Of a stretch of DNA of 64,000 nucleotides, positions 1-12,200 are shown in pieces. Source of the DNA: Leptasterias polaris (Eukaryota; Echinodermata; Asteroidea; Forcipulatida; Asteriidae); contig JAZGTN010000213.1 in the NCBI GenBank assembly GCA_037783415.1, forward strand, positions 806,001-870,000, written 5' to 3'. A program made the translations under genes and the position numbers. The notes under the pieces are model-generated. The model saw only the letters and a list, made by a program, of their open reading frames with translations, was not told the origin of the DNA and did no database searches. Each line of letters begins with the position of its first letter. Position 1 is the stretch's first letter.

Positions 1-228
1 ACCCGATTTCTCAGCAGATTCTTGCTTCTTGGGAGTTGTCGATTTGTCTCCACCTGTCAGGACTTGGTTCTGACTGTTCTTAATCTCTCCTCCATGTAAT
101 TGAAAGTCTTGGTCTGTGTTTATGAGCTCTTGGTCCTTGTCGATGGAGTCAGAGGGTGTTTCATGCATATTTACGGATTTTTCACCAGTAGATGAGTTAA
201 ACATCACCTTCTGATTGTTTTCAGTTAC
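1..228 (-). CDS. TASOR: TASOR-like exon 18 (partial, runs off window)
   Basis: At least 228 bases, residues 1820-1895: VTENNQKVMFNSSTGEKSVN, then an acidic and polar stretch. Acceptor TTTAACAG, open in one frame to the window edge. The stop codon and the end of the gene lie to the left of the window. Confidence 0.75.
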
Positions 229-3200
229 CTGTTAAATGTAAAGCCAAGAACCTAACATTAAAGCAATGAACGTCATCCCAATTTAAATGATTAAATTTCT
301 ACATCCATACTCACTGCAACCGGTTTTAGATTTGTTCCTAACACCAATTGATTATCAGACTTGATCCTTTTGCCAGTAACAAACAAAAACATGTAGTTTT
401 TGCCCATGAATCTGGATAAACTGTTAATGCTGGAGTCCTTGCAGTCATGTCGTATTAACCCTTTCATCCCCAATGGCGGCTTTAGTCAAGTGCACAAAAC
501 CCTGCTTGAGCCCCAATGGCGACTTCAGTTGACTGTGCACTTTACCATGCTTGAGCCCCAGGGGCAACTTTAGTTGACTGGGCACTATACCCTGCTTGAG
601 CCCAAATGGCAACCTAAGTCGACTGCACTATACTCTGCTTTGAGAGCCCCAATGGTGACTTAAGTCGACTGTGCACTATACCCTGCTTGAGCCCCAATGC
701 CGACTTCAGTTGACTGTGCACTATACTCTGCTTGAGCCCCAATGGCAACTATAGTCCACTGTGCACTATACCCTGCTTGAGACCCAATGGCATTTTAGTT
801 GACTGTGCATTATACCCTGCTTGAGCCCCAATGGTGACTTTAGTCAACTGGGCACTATACCCTGCTTGAGCCCCAATGGCGACTTCAGTTGACTGTGCAC
901 TTTACCATGCTTGAGCCCCAGGGGCAAATTTAGTTGACTGGGCACTATACCCTGCTTGAGCCCAAATGGCGACTTTAGTCGACTGCGATTGTACCCTGCT
1001 TGAGACCCACATGACAACTTTAGTCAACCAAGATAACACACAAAAAGCACTGAAACCTTATAATTGGTATATATTTGTTTTAAGCTGTAGTTTTGTCAAT
1101 GTGTATCCTTTGTACCCAAGCTTACTATGGTTGGAAAGAGAAAGGTATGATCTTTCAAATGATGGTAAAATAAAATAAGGTTGCTGTTATGTAATCCCTT
1201 CAAATTGGAGTGGAAAGATTCGGCAAAATGCCAAACACCTGCAGAGTGCCATATGGTTGTGTACAAAAAAGTATTTTGGTTCACAGCACACACTGAGGGA
1301 ACAAAGACCAAAAACTTGACCAGTTATTGGCTGATCTCAGTGATTTTTGAATTGTATGAAAGGAAATTCAATCAGCAAGACATTAATCATTACATATTAT
1401 GCACTAAAATGAAATCTTCAAGGTAATAATAGAGTTTGTAAAATTGACCTTTGAAAACACGCTTTCTGTTGTGTGAAAATGTGTGCTTCAGGTTGAGTGG
1501 TCAAACAATGTGGGCACCAGTGGTTGTTCATGTCAAAAGAAATGGATTACGAGAGGGTCCATCCATTATTAGTCAACCAAGAGGAAGGGCATCAGGAGTA
1601 ACAAACCTGTCTGCCTACGGGTTCAGTCACAATTCTCTGCCTTGTAAAGACAATCCTGACAGCAGCCTGAGCATTCCGACTGAATTGACTTTCCTGTTCA
1701 GTCTCACTTCCTTCACTGCACCTGTAATTAAAAAAAATTAAGTTCGTAAGTTTTGGTAAATCATGATAACCCAAGTTGGGAGAGGGTTGGATCCTTGAAC
1801 AGATACAGTGATGTGTCGTGGTCCAGATACAGTGATGTGTCGTGGTCCAGATACAGTGATGTGTCGTGGTCCAGATACAGTGGTTTGCAGAGCCGAGTAG
1901 TCAAGCAAACTGGAGTCAAGCTCTGGTGTTTCTGACCAGCAGAGTGTGGGTTCGAGTCCCGGCTTTGACACTTGTGTCCACAAGAGAGACACTTAACCTT
2001 TCCGTCCTTTGGTGGGACGTAAAACCGAAAGTCTCATGTGTTGTGTAACGCACGTAAAGAAACCCAGTACACTTATTGTTAAGAGAAGGGGTTTGCCCTG
2101 GTGTTTTCTGGCATAGTTGGCTGCATTCAAATTGCACCGCAGCACCTTGAAAACCATTACAACGTGCTTCATACATATAAATGGGTCTTAACATTCACAA
2201 CAGCTCTGCATACATGTACATGTAGAAAAACAATGAGTCCTTTAAGACACACTTAGGGTGTAATAAAGCATTATATAAGAACTGTGTACTTCTGTTATTA
2301 TTAGTTCATAAAAACCTGCGACAATTTTATCAATTCTGATTGGTCGAGAGGAGATCAAGTGACAATGTTTAAATGTGCGACATAAACACAGTAAGAAGTG
2401 TTTAAAACATACGTGTAGCATGGCAATCAAAACATAGAATAAATGTAGAGCCTATTGGTCTGCACGGGAATGCACAACCATTGCGTCACATGCAATTTGA
2501 ATGTTTGCGAAACAGAGCCCGAGTGACAGAAATTGAAAATGTACAGAAAAGTTTTAAAGATTTGTTATCATTATTATACTTTTTAAGAAAAAGGGCATTT
2601 ATGAACAGAAAGAAAAGAGTGGTGACTCAGTCTTAGACGGCTATTAAAAACTGGCAGGGTCAGGGCGTACGATAAAGGACCTTGCCTTTGGCCACGACTC
2701 TTCCGGTTTTAGACGGCTGTATAAGAACTCGTCGGCCCTTTTTTTATTCCCTTATTAAGTAAAAGTTCATCATACCTGGATTTGGCATGTAGTATATCCC
2801 TAACACAATCCTGGAGGCTGGGACCAGACCAGTCACACTCCTTCATCCCAGCCTGGAGGTACTTCCTGGTAAGAACCATCACAACCAACGGTTTGTTGTT
2901 CTTACTGAACCCCGTCTCCAACAACGCCTTCTCCTTTCCCCCTCTCAGCTGGATCTCCTTGGAGCAGATGAGGAAGCAGGGTTTAGGGCTCTTGTGGTGC
3001 GAGTTGCTGACCATCGAGGCAACGTCCTTAGGGACGTCCTCCGCTGCAGCTACAATTCTCTCAAAAGGTTCCTCTTGCATCGGGTCCGCCTGACTATGTT
3101 TGGTTGTGACTTCTTGCGTTTGTGTTGGAGCTGGGGCATCCTTGACTGTCTCCAGAGAGGGCGTTTTCTTCTTAGGTATTCGGCCGAGGCCGCTCAGGTC

Positions 3201-6200
3201 AACGGAATGGATGAAAGGGAGCTTGTCAGGCTTATCAGAATGACTCCCTGAAAAGCAAAAAAAATTGGTAATAAAGCCTTTACCAAACTGTTTTTAAAAA
3301 AATGCTTCAATTAATAAACCGCAAGGGAAACTGACTGGGTAAGTATTTTAGTTCAGAAATATTGACTAGAACGGGATTTGAACCTCAGGATTAACGTACC
3401 AACTGAGCTATCTAGCCCGAATGTTGGCAATCTCCCTTTTTGGTCAATATCTTTAGTCTCTTGTGGTTTATTACTTTAAAAAAATTATTGTTGATGCTAT
3501 TTTGTCAATCTCTTTGATCAGGGTGCCGGTCAGTCAGAAGCCATTCAACCTGTAACTGCCAATATAGCCAGTAAAATAATTAATCAAACAAATTGTTTTG
3601 ATAAATACATACCTCCACTGCTGTGCTTTTTCCTGGAGCTGGAGCAGTGCGTTTTCAGACGCTCCTTCTCTTTATTAAGTATCTTAATTTCAGCATCAAT
3701 TTCGGCAATTGTCCGCTCTCTACTGTTGGCCCCTTTCCCACGTCGAGCAGGGGTCCCTCCCTTCTTCCCTCGGTTGAGTTTCTCTCGCTCAACCTCCACT
3801 AGTTTCTTATTGAGGTAACTTTTCATCTCGGTTGCACTGATGATGCGATTGCTTGAACTCTTCACGCTGACGTTCAGGAAGGCTTTCATCTCTGAGGCAC
3901 CATGGATGGGAGAGGGAGAGCTCAGTCCGCCCTCCTGATTGGACAATATTCTCTTCGCAGAGTTGATGTCCAACACGAGACCATCTTTGTTGAATCTCTC
4001 AATGAAGCTTTCCATTCCTTCAGAGTTCAGTATCTCATCTTTGTGGAGGCTCTCATCAAGAGTTCCACCACCATCCGATTCAGTGTTTTTCTCCTCCTCA
4101 ACGTCTTTCGTCCTGCTCGACTTGGACGGCGTCTTTGGCAAAGCAGATGCAGCTGATGGTGATACCTCTGAATCACGAGTATGAGATCTTTTCAGTTTTT
4201 TGGACGCATGAGTAAAGTTGTCCATGGAAGCAAGTGCCTCAGCAAACCCAACATAAGGTCGTTTTGAATCAAGTCTTTCTTTATTCTCACCTTCAGAATG
4301 CACAGCTTTGATGGTGGCTTCAGGTCCTGTTATTGAGTTTTTGCTTCTGTCCAGAGAAGACCCGCTACGATTTCTGGTTCTACTCTTGGCCTCCAACGCC
4401 TTCTCTGAAGAGAGCATACTAAGTGGGATAGAAACTGGGAAAGACGAAGGGGTATCTATGGAGCTCTCAGTCTCCTCAGCCGCCGCCTTTTCAATGGTTG
4501 GCTGATTCGGATCATTCAACACCTTCTCAATCACAGCTTTCAGTGTTTCTATGGACACATTGACTTTTTTGGAGAGAGCCGGAATGACTGTCGAGTCTGC
4601 CAGTCTGGTCGACAAGGTTGGGGTCTGGAATAGAGAAGGATTGTCTTTCATCTCAGGAGTTGTAGGCATCGCCTGTCTTCCCAATTCCTTCATAAAAAAA
4701 AAAATATTTCAATCAAGATTAAGCTTTAGAATATCTTTATCAGTTATTTCAAGAGTGGCTCTTTTCTTCTTAAGAACTGCGACATCAAAATTATATTTCT
4801 AACTTTTACAGGGCTCATTCAGAATGTGAATGCAAAACATCACACAATATGTTGCCGGTTTTCTCAAAAACTTGAACCCTTTACAAGGTTTTAGTCAGGA
4901 TTTGGTAAAAGGGTGTCCAAAATTGCTGGAAATTAAAAAACTGGGTGTTCAAATTGTTCACGTGCAATACATGTAAGAGAACAGATAAAACAGGGTGTCC
5001 AAATTTAAAACAGGGTGTCCAAAAGACACCCAGCCACCCCTCTGGCTAACACTATGACCCTTATTTCAGTGAAATGTTCAGGCTCAATGCCAGTTATTAC
5101 TTTGTTACAGGTGCCCTGCTAGTTAATTCTACGCCCGTGCGATCATCGCTTATAGTGGTTGCATGTACTCAGGCGTGGATTTACAAAAAGGGTCCCTAAA
5201 AAGTTAGATCAATTAAGTATCCTTGTCCCAGAGTTTTCAGCTTGTTTTAACAAAAACTAACAAATGATTTGTTTGTTTATTATGAAAGCTAAAACTCATT
5301 TTATACAATATGTACTGAGTATTTTTGTTATACAGATTTTTTCATAGATCCAGTTTAAAAACAATGATTTGATTACAGGAAAAAACAAAATTCTTCACTT
5401 GACGTGTTTTCTCGTTCCCGATACGTGCGAGACTTGCACAGTCTATTGGGCTTTTGTGGGCTGAAAATGTGCATAATAACTACACGCTATATTATCATGG
5501 TGTACGCGGCACAACTATGCACATAAGTAGTCTGTACTGTGTTGCATGCATTTACCACATCATATCATATTGCAAGGCTGCACAGTGTGTATCCATCGTT
5601 CAAACCATGTTGATGATCATTGACAGGTCAGACAGTACAAGCTCAAATTTGGTGGGGAATCCACAAGACTGCAGGACTTGTAGCTCAACATTTTCACCAG
5701 ACCAGAATTTCTTTTACATGACTAGAATCCAAATGAGAAATAATGTCTACATAGTTTAACCCTTTAGCACTTACGAGCAAATTCAACAAAGTCATTTACT
5801 CACTGAGCAGGGCGGGGAAAAGTCATCGAATTAACGCACTATCTGGAAGTCGTATCATAACTTCCATTGTAATTATTTTTTTGTATTACAAGTTTGGTTT
5901 ATTTTGTAGAGGATAAAATTATCTTTCGAATGATTCACACATATATGTATTTGCTTTTACCGAATTGAAGCTTTCAGATTGTAAATATGTTGACACACCA
6001 ACGAAAATAGACAACTGTTAGTTTGCATTACGTTAGCGTCAGTGTTTCACGGAAAGTTGTGCACGCAACTTTTTCAACTTTGCTATCGTTTCAAACAAGA
6101 ACAAAATATTGACAAAGTGATTGAAATAATATCAAAACATACCTTTAGAAATGAACAATCTTGTCTATATTACTTATGGATAACAATAAATTTCCTCTAC

Positions 6201-9200
6201 AATGTAAACTCCTTTCAATAATGTGTGAAAAACATGGCGAAAGCCCAGCGAAACATCGTCGCTTTCGTAGTATACATTATAGTGCGTGTGTGCGCGTAAT
6301 GCATTGTACATACGATACGGTACGCACACACACACAGAGAAGCATTGACACGTCGTGCTAGATTTCCGACCTTTGAACCTTTGGAAGGAGATTACTTGTT
6401 TTTTGTCAATGGTGACCACGGGATATTTTTAGACTGGCGCAATCTTTAGATCACGCTCTTTCGACGGCTGTTTGCTGCAACCCGCTAGCATGTGTAAAAC
6501 CCAAGATACAAAGTGTTGTTTAATCTCGGGTGAGTAAATGGCTGGGCGGTTTCGGGCGGAACAGTGACTAAAGGGTTAACATAAACTGTTTTGATTTTGA
6601 CAAACACTAAGTCACTAGTTACTTAATTTGTCTTTGGTAAGCATACTTCAAAGCTCAGCTCAATTGAAAGATATTTATCAGATTTGAAGTTAAAACGTGA
6701 ACATCAACTGTGCCCCTGAGCAAGGCACTAATAACCATAATTGCTTCGAAAAAGTTGGTAAGGTAGTGCATTTTGCTCTACCAGACAGGCTCCCAGTGGA
6801 TGATACCCATGCCTACATCGTTAAGGACTGTGAAGGGGGTAACTCTGTTTCAGCACCAGGAGTAGGAGGCAACGTGCCCCTGGTGTCAATTGATTAGGGT
6901 CGAAAGCCCAAATCAGTTACGTGTAGCCCTCACCTTGAAGTGGCCGTCCGTGGCCTTGTGATGTTAGGTGATATCTCATAAAATAAAATAAATTTAAAAC
7001 ATTTTTTTTACATAGTGAGGTATTATAATTGAATCAAAAAAATACAAGACGCCAGACTTGTCCAGTCATGAGTTTAATGGCCCGATGTTAAAATCACCAG
7101 CCTCCGGCAGTCCTGTTTATTTCGAGCCCTGTGGAGGGTCAAGACATTGTTTAGCTTCCTCACCCTTTCTGTCTCTGACACATGGTCAGATAGTTGTCTT
7201 CCTCGCTCCTCTCCCATGTACCCCAGGCTGCTCATTCTGCTTCCTTCCAGACTCTGCTCTTGTCCCTGGTGCTCCTCAAACACCAGTGGAAGCAATTCAA
7301 GCTGCCTCTTCTCCACACCGAGATGCGGATGGCCAGAAGGCTGTCTCTCCGCTTGTCCCCCGGCCTGAGGTTGATTTAGACGGTCCCGCTCCTCACGCAA
7401 GGCTACCAGGATGTCTTGAAGCTTGATCAGTTTGGTGTTGTACAGTTGCTCCAGGCCCTGATCCCCTACAGTATTCTCCTTGAGCTGACGGAGAATCTTC
7501 ATCTCCTCTTTCAGCTTCTTGATCTCCTGCTGTTTGTCTAAGATGCTACCGAGCTCCATGTTACTAGAGCGGGAGACTCTTGGAGGTTCTGTTTGGACTC
7601 CTGAAATATCTGCAAGATAAGTTACAAGTTTGGTTTCAATCATTACCAATGATTCAGATATTCCTGTATCCCTTCCTGTGGGGTGATCCCTCTCCTGCCA
7701 CTTCCCAGGTTGTATCGTAAATTTGGGTGTGATCCCTGGCTATACGGCAGTTACAGGTTGAATGTCCTCTGACTGGCACCCCGAACAATAGGCAGACTGC
7801 CAAAATTAGAGCTAGATAGCTCATTTGATAGAGCGCTGGCACGTTAATCCTGCTGTCGCTAGTTCAAATCCCACTCTAGTCAATTTTTCTTTGTTCAACC
7901 AAAGTTTTATTAAAATATACCCACTCAGTTTCCCTTGTGGTTTATTACTTTAGACTTTAAAGGCTTAATCAGTAAAGACAACCACTTTCGGTGATGTGCG
8001 CATGGTAAGACCCCCATCGAATCTTGTATGCAAATTTTTGTTTCAAAATGGCAGAACATGGGCAGACTATGTAGTAGAAGTAAAAATGGTCTTTATTTTT
8101 TTTAGTTGCTGTCAACATTCTTGTAAGTTTCAAATGCATGCTAAAGAGGGGCTCCAAAGTCAAATTCAGCTTACTGATGCACCCATTTTCCAATAAAAGG
8201 TGAGGACAAAATTACAAGTCATAATCCTCACGTTAAAATGGTGTAAAATGTCATGTTATTTTATACTCTGAAAAATGAATTTTGAAACATGACACCAACA
8301 AATGTCAAAAACAATTTGGTCTGTGCATTCTAGAGGGGATTTTTTGCACCAGACAAATGGTCAAATTCATTGCCGTTTTTATGAATATCATCAAAATTCA
8401 GGAATCAACTAAAAATTCTCTGTACAAAAATGATACAGACTACATACTAGAAGTGTGATGTCATCGAACATTTTTGGATTTGACAAAAAAAGGACTTGGA
8501 AGGGAATCAAACACAGTGGCATTTTACACAGCTTTAACCTGAGGTTAGAGACTTGTAATGTTTTTTTCACACTTTCATACGGATCTATTGAAAAATTAGT
8601 GCAACACAAGACTGTATTTGACCTTGAAGCTCCTCTTTAAAGCTACTCTCGGTGATCTACAAAAGAGAGCAGAGTGTTAAAATAAGATATTTCTTGATAT
8701 TCTTCTCACCTGTTCTTCTTTGGTAGTCATTTGTACTGAATGGGGTCTGATAATGTGCATGTGGGTGGCCGTTAGCAAGGCGTGGGTCTCTCATTGCTAA
8801 TCTTGGGCTAAATGCCTCGTCCCTTAGAGGGGTTCCAGGGTCCCCTCGAGGAGGAGCCACATCAACGTGATGACTGTACATAGGATGAACTTTGTCTTGC
8901 GGTGCAGCCTCCTTGAACGGTGACAAATACATTGGGTGAGGGGAGAGTTGAGGCGTTTTTTCCTTTGGGGTACCCAGTGAGGTTTCAGAAGGAGGTTTCA
9001 ACTCAGGCTGCGGGGTGTACATTGGGTGGGGTGCAGCTTTTGGCGTACCCTCCTTAGGTGTAGGAGTTAAGGTTTCGGAGGTCTTGTGAGGTATCTGTGG
9101 GGTATGCGCCGACTGGGGGGTACCTTTCGATGGTGGCGTCTCTGAGATATTATACATGGGGTGAAAGGATGCTTCTGGATTCACGTCAGATTTCAGCTCC

Positions 9201-12200
9201 AAGCCGGATGATGGACTACTGTACATAGGATGCACACTATGAACACTTGCAGTCGATCGGCTTGGAGCTGAAACAGGTGTTTTCTTAGGTGGTTGCACAC
9301 TGTTCAGGACATCCGCAAGGTCTTGATTTAACTTCTTATATGTAAAGACCAGGTCCTTTTTAGCTGTGATTCCATGTTGGTAATCAATAACAGTGATATT
9401 CTGCTCCGTAGTGGAGCTGCTGGATGGAGTCATGGAAGCCGTCTGGCTCTCCGAAACCTCCAGCTGTGAGGGCATGGTCGGGATTTCAGTCGACTGTCTC
9501 CGTTTGAGGTCATGACTCTGTCTTGTGAACATGGATAGGAGGCCGATGCGAAGCATCAGCTGCTTATTGCTGCTCTTCTCTAAGAGTTGGTTATCTGAGA
9601 TCGGTCTTTGTATCTTTGAGCCAGGAGGCATGCAAATGCCCTTCTCTGTGAAGGATAAAAACAAACCAGTCAGTCTTAATAATAATAATAACTAGTTCTT
9701 ATAAAGCACATTTTACAATAACGTATCAATGCACTTTACATTAGTGCCCTGGTCATTGGGCCAATAACATTCCTTTAATCTTTCTCAGCTCCCTTGGGAG
9801 TAAACAGCCCCAAGCTGCCGTGGCGGTCAGAGGGCTTTTTCATACACAATATCAATGTCTACCCTTGTAGGTACCCATTTATTCCCCTGGGTGAAGAGAA
9901 GTAAATATACTAAAGCATCTTGCTTAAGGACACAAGTGTCATGATCGGGATTTGAACCCACACTCTGATGACTTAACCACCAAAACTTTAATTTGATGCT
10001 CTAAACAGCTCAGCCATGACACCCTTGTCTGCCTCCTTTGCATCGATATTTCTTCATGCAAAAATCTACTACTTTAAACAGATCAAGCGACACAGATTCA
10101 CATGATGCATCTTTGGAGCAGTTCAAAATATCATTTTAAGGCAAAGTATACCTTTGGTTTTTGGAACTGTTTGATTGTTGTAATCCTATCCAATAAAGAA
10201 ATATACAGCTAAGTTAACCTGTGAAAATTTCATTTCTAAATGTGGTAGTATTTTTTTAGATATCCCCGAAAATCAGGACCGGTTTTGTTCCAAGCAGGAA
10301 GAACAATCCGTAACTGAAACACACAATCTGAGTAGCATTTCATGCATGAAACGTTTCACAAAATTACATTTTTTGAATCCTTTCTCTAAAACCACATCCT
10401 TAGAAGGGAATTGTTTCTCGACATGTTATACATTACCAAGAGCTGCAGTGCTTTGTACCAAGTAAGTTTTTAATTTGTTAAGTAAAGCGAAACCCTGCCT
10501 TTAATTTTACCTGTGATGTGACCAATCATGGGCAGGTGGGATGTGAAGAGAACATGCAGAGTGTCTGGGTAGTCCCCTTTTGTCAAGCCCAGCTTTTGCG
10601 ACAGCTGGGAGGTGGGCAGGACGAACACCATTACACCATTTCCAAGATTGCACTTCAAGACCTACAAGAGATTCAAGCAATAAAATCAGTACAGTTTATT
10701 CAATTAGTAAATACCTCGGAGAGTTTACACACTCTGATTGGTCGAAGACTGGTCACACGGGGTGTATTAGCATGTGATATAGCAGGTCTGGAATTACACG
10801 GAGGCCATAGCCTCCGTTGCCCTGTTCTTGGCCTTGGTGACCCTTTAAAACTTCTCCATAGACTTTTCCAAGTGAAGTAACCTTTACAAAATGAAAATAG
10901 CCTTGCCCTCTCAAACATGCAATTCCAGGCATGAGACCAGCTCTGTGAACTAGCGAATAAATGGCCCCCAAACAAGCATATTGTAATGACTCCCAAGTGT
11001 GTAATGACTCCCAAGTGTGTAATGACTCCCAAGTGTGCAGGGGGTGGGGGAGGAGAAGACTTCCAACCGACACGAGTGAGAGTGATTTCTGACAAAATAA
11101 TTCAGAAACAAGTATCCACATTTTGGGACGTATGTTGTAATGACGACATTTCCATCTTTTGGTAACCCCTCGAGTTATAGATTTTCAAGGAGCTTATGGG
11201 AACGGTATCCTCGGCACTAGAGAACGGATTATCTCGTTACATCTGAAGAAAATAACAGCTCATTTGTTTACTAGGAAGACCATGAAAACCGTTTGAAATC
11301 GGATAAAAGTCTGAAATTTCTCGTCCATGAATACAGATGGACAGAGATAATTTTATTAGGATATACATACCACTTGTTCTCGTATCAAGAAATGTAAGAG
11401 ATGCTCAAATCTCTTATGAGATTCCTTGATCTGTTGTAGCTCACAGTAAACGACGTACTTGTTTCTCCGACAAACTTTCAGAAAGAAAGGTACAGTGAAC
11501 AGTCAGATTCTGAAGTGCTTAATGCATGGCATAATATACAACTTAAAGGCACTGAACACGTTTGGTAATTGTCAAAGACCAGTATTCTCACTTGGTGTAT
11601 CCCAACATATGCATAAAATAACAAGCCTGTGACAATTTGGACTCAATTGGTCATTGAAGTTGCAAGAAAATCTGAAAGAAAAAACACCGTTGTTGTACAA
11701 ATTAGTGTGCTTTCAGATAGGAATAAAAGGCTTCTGGCCAGAAGTCTTATTATTTTAGTGAGAAATTACCTCTTTCTCAAAAACTACGTTACTTCAGAGG
11801 GAGTCGTTTCTCACAATGTTTTATACTATCAACAGCTCTCCGTTGCTCGTTACCAAGTAAGTTTTTATGCTAATATATATTTTGAGTAATTACCAAACGT
11901 GTACAGTGCCTTTAAAGCTAAATGACATCATTGGTTTATGGAAAAGTAAATTGGTTTTTATTATTATATACCTCCTATTGATTGAAAAAAACCAAATTCT
12001 CACTGGTACATACACTATCATGTGTCAGAACTGAATTTTACTGTTTAACAAGCGTGCGAGCCAGTATTTCACGCACGGAGTAAATGTGCATGCGTAGAGA
12101 ACATTTGCAACATTCACACAAAGGGTAAGGTCCAAGATGCTATTTTCTCAATTTTTAATGAAGACCAAGTATTTCTCCAGGGGGGGTTGGTGCAGGTATG

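Noticed and set aside
11629..11889. ORF of 86 codons also found at 42026 (78 codons)
   Set aside because: Both are inside copies of the same TTAA MITE; the similarity is that of the element, not of a gene.
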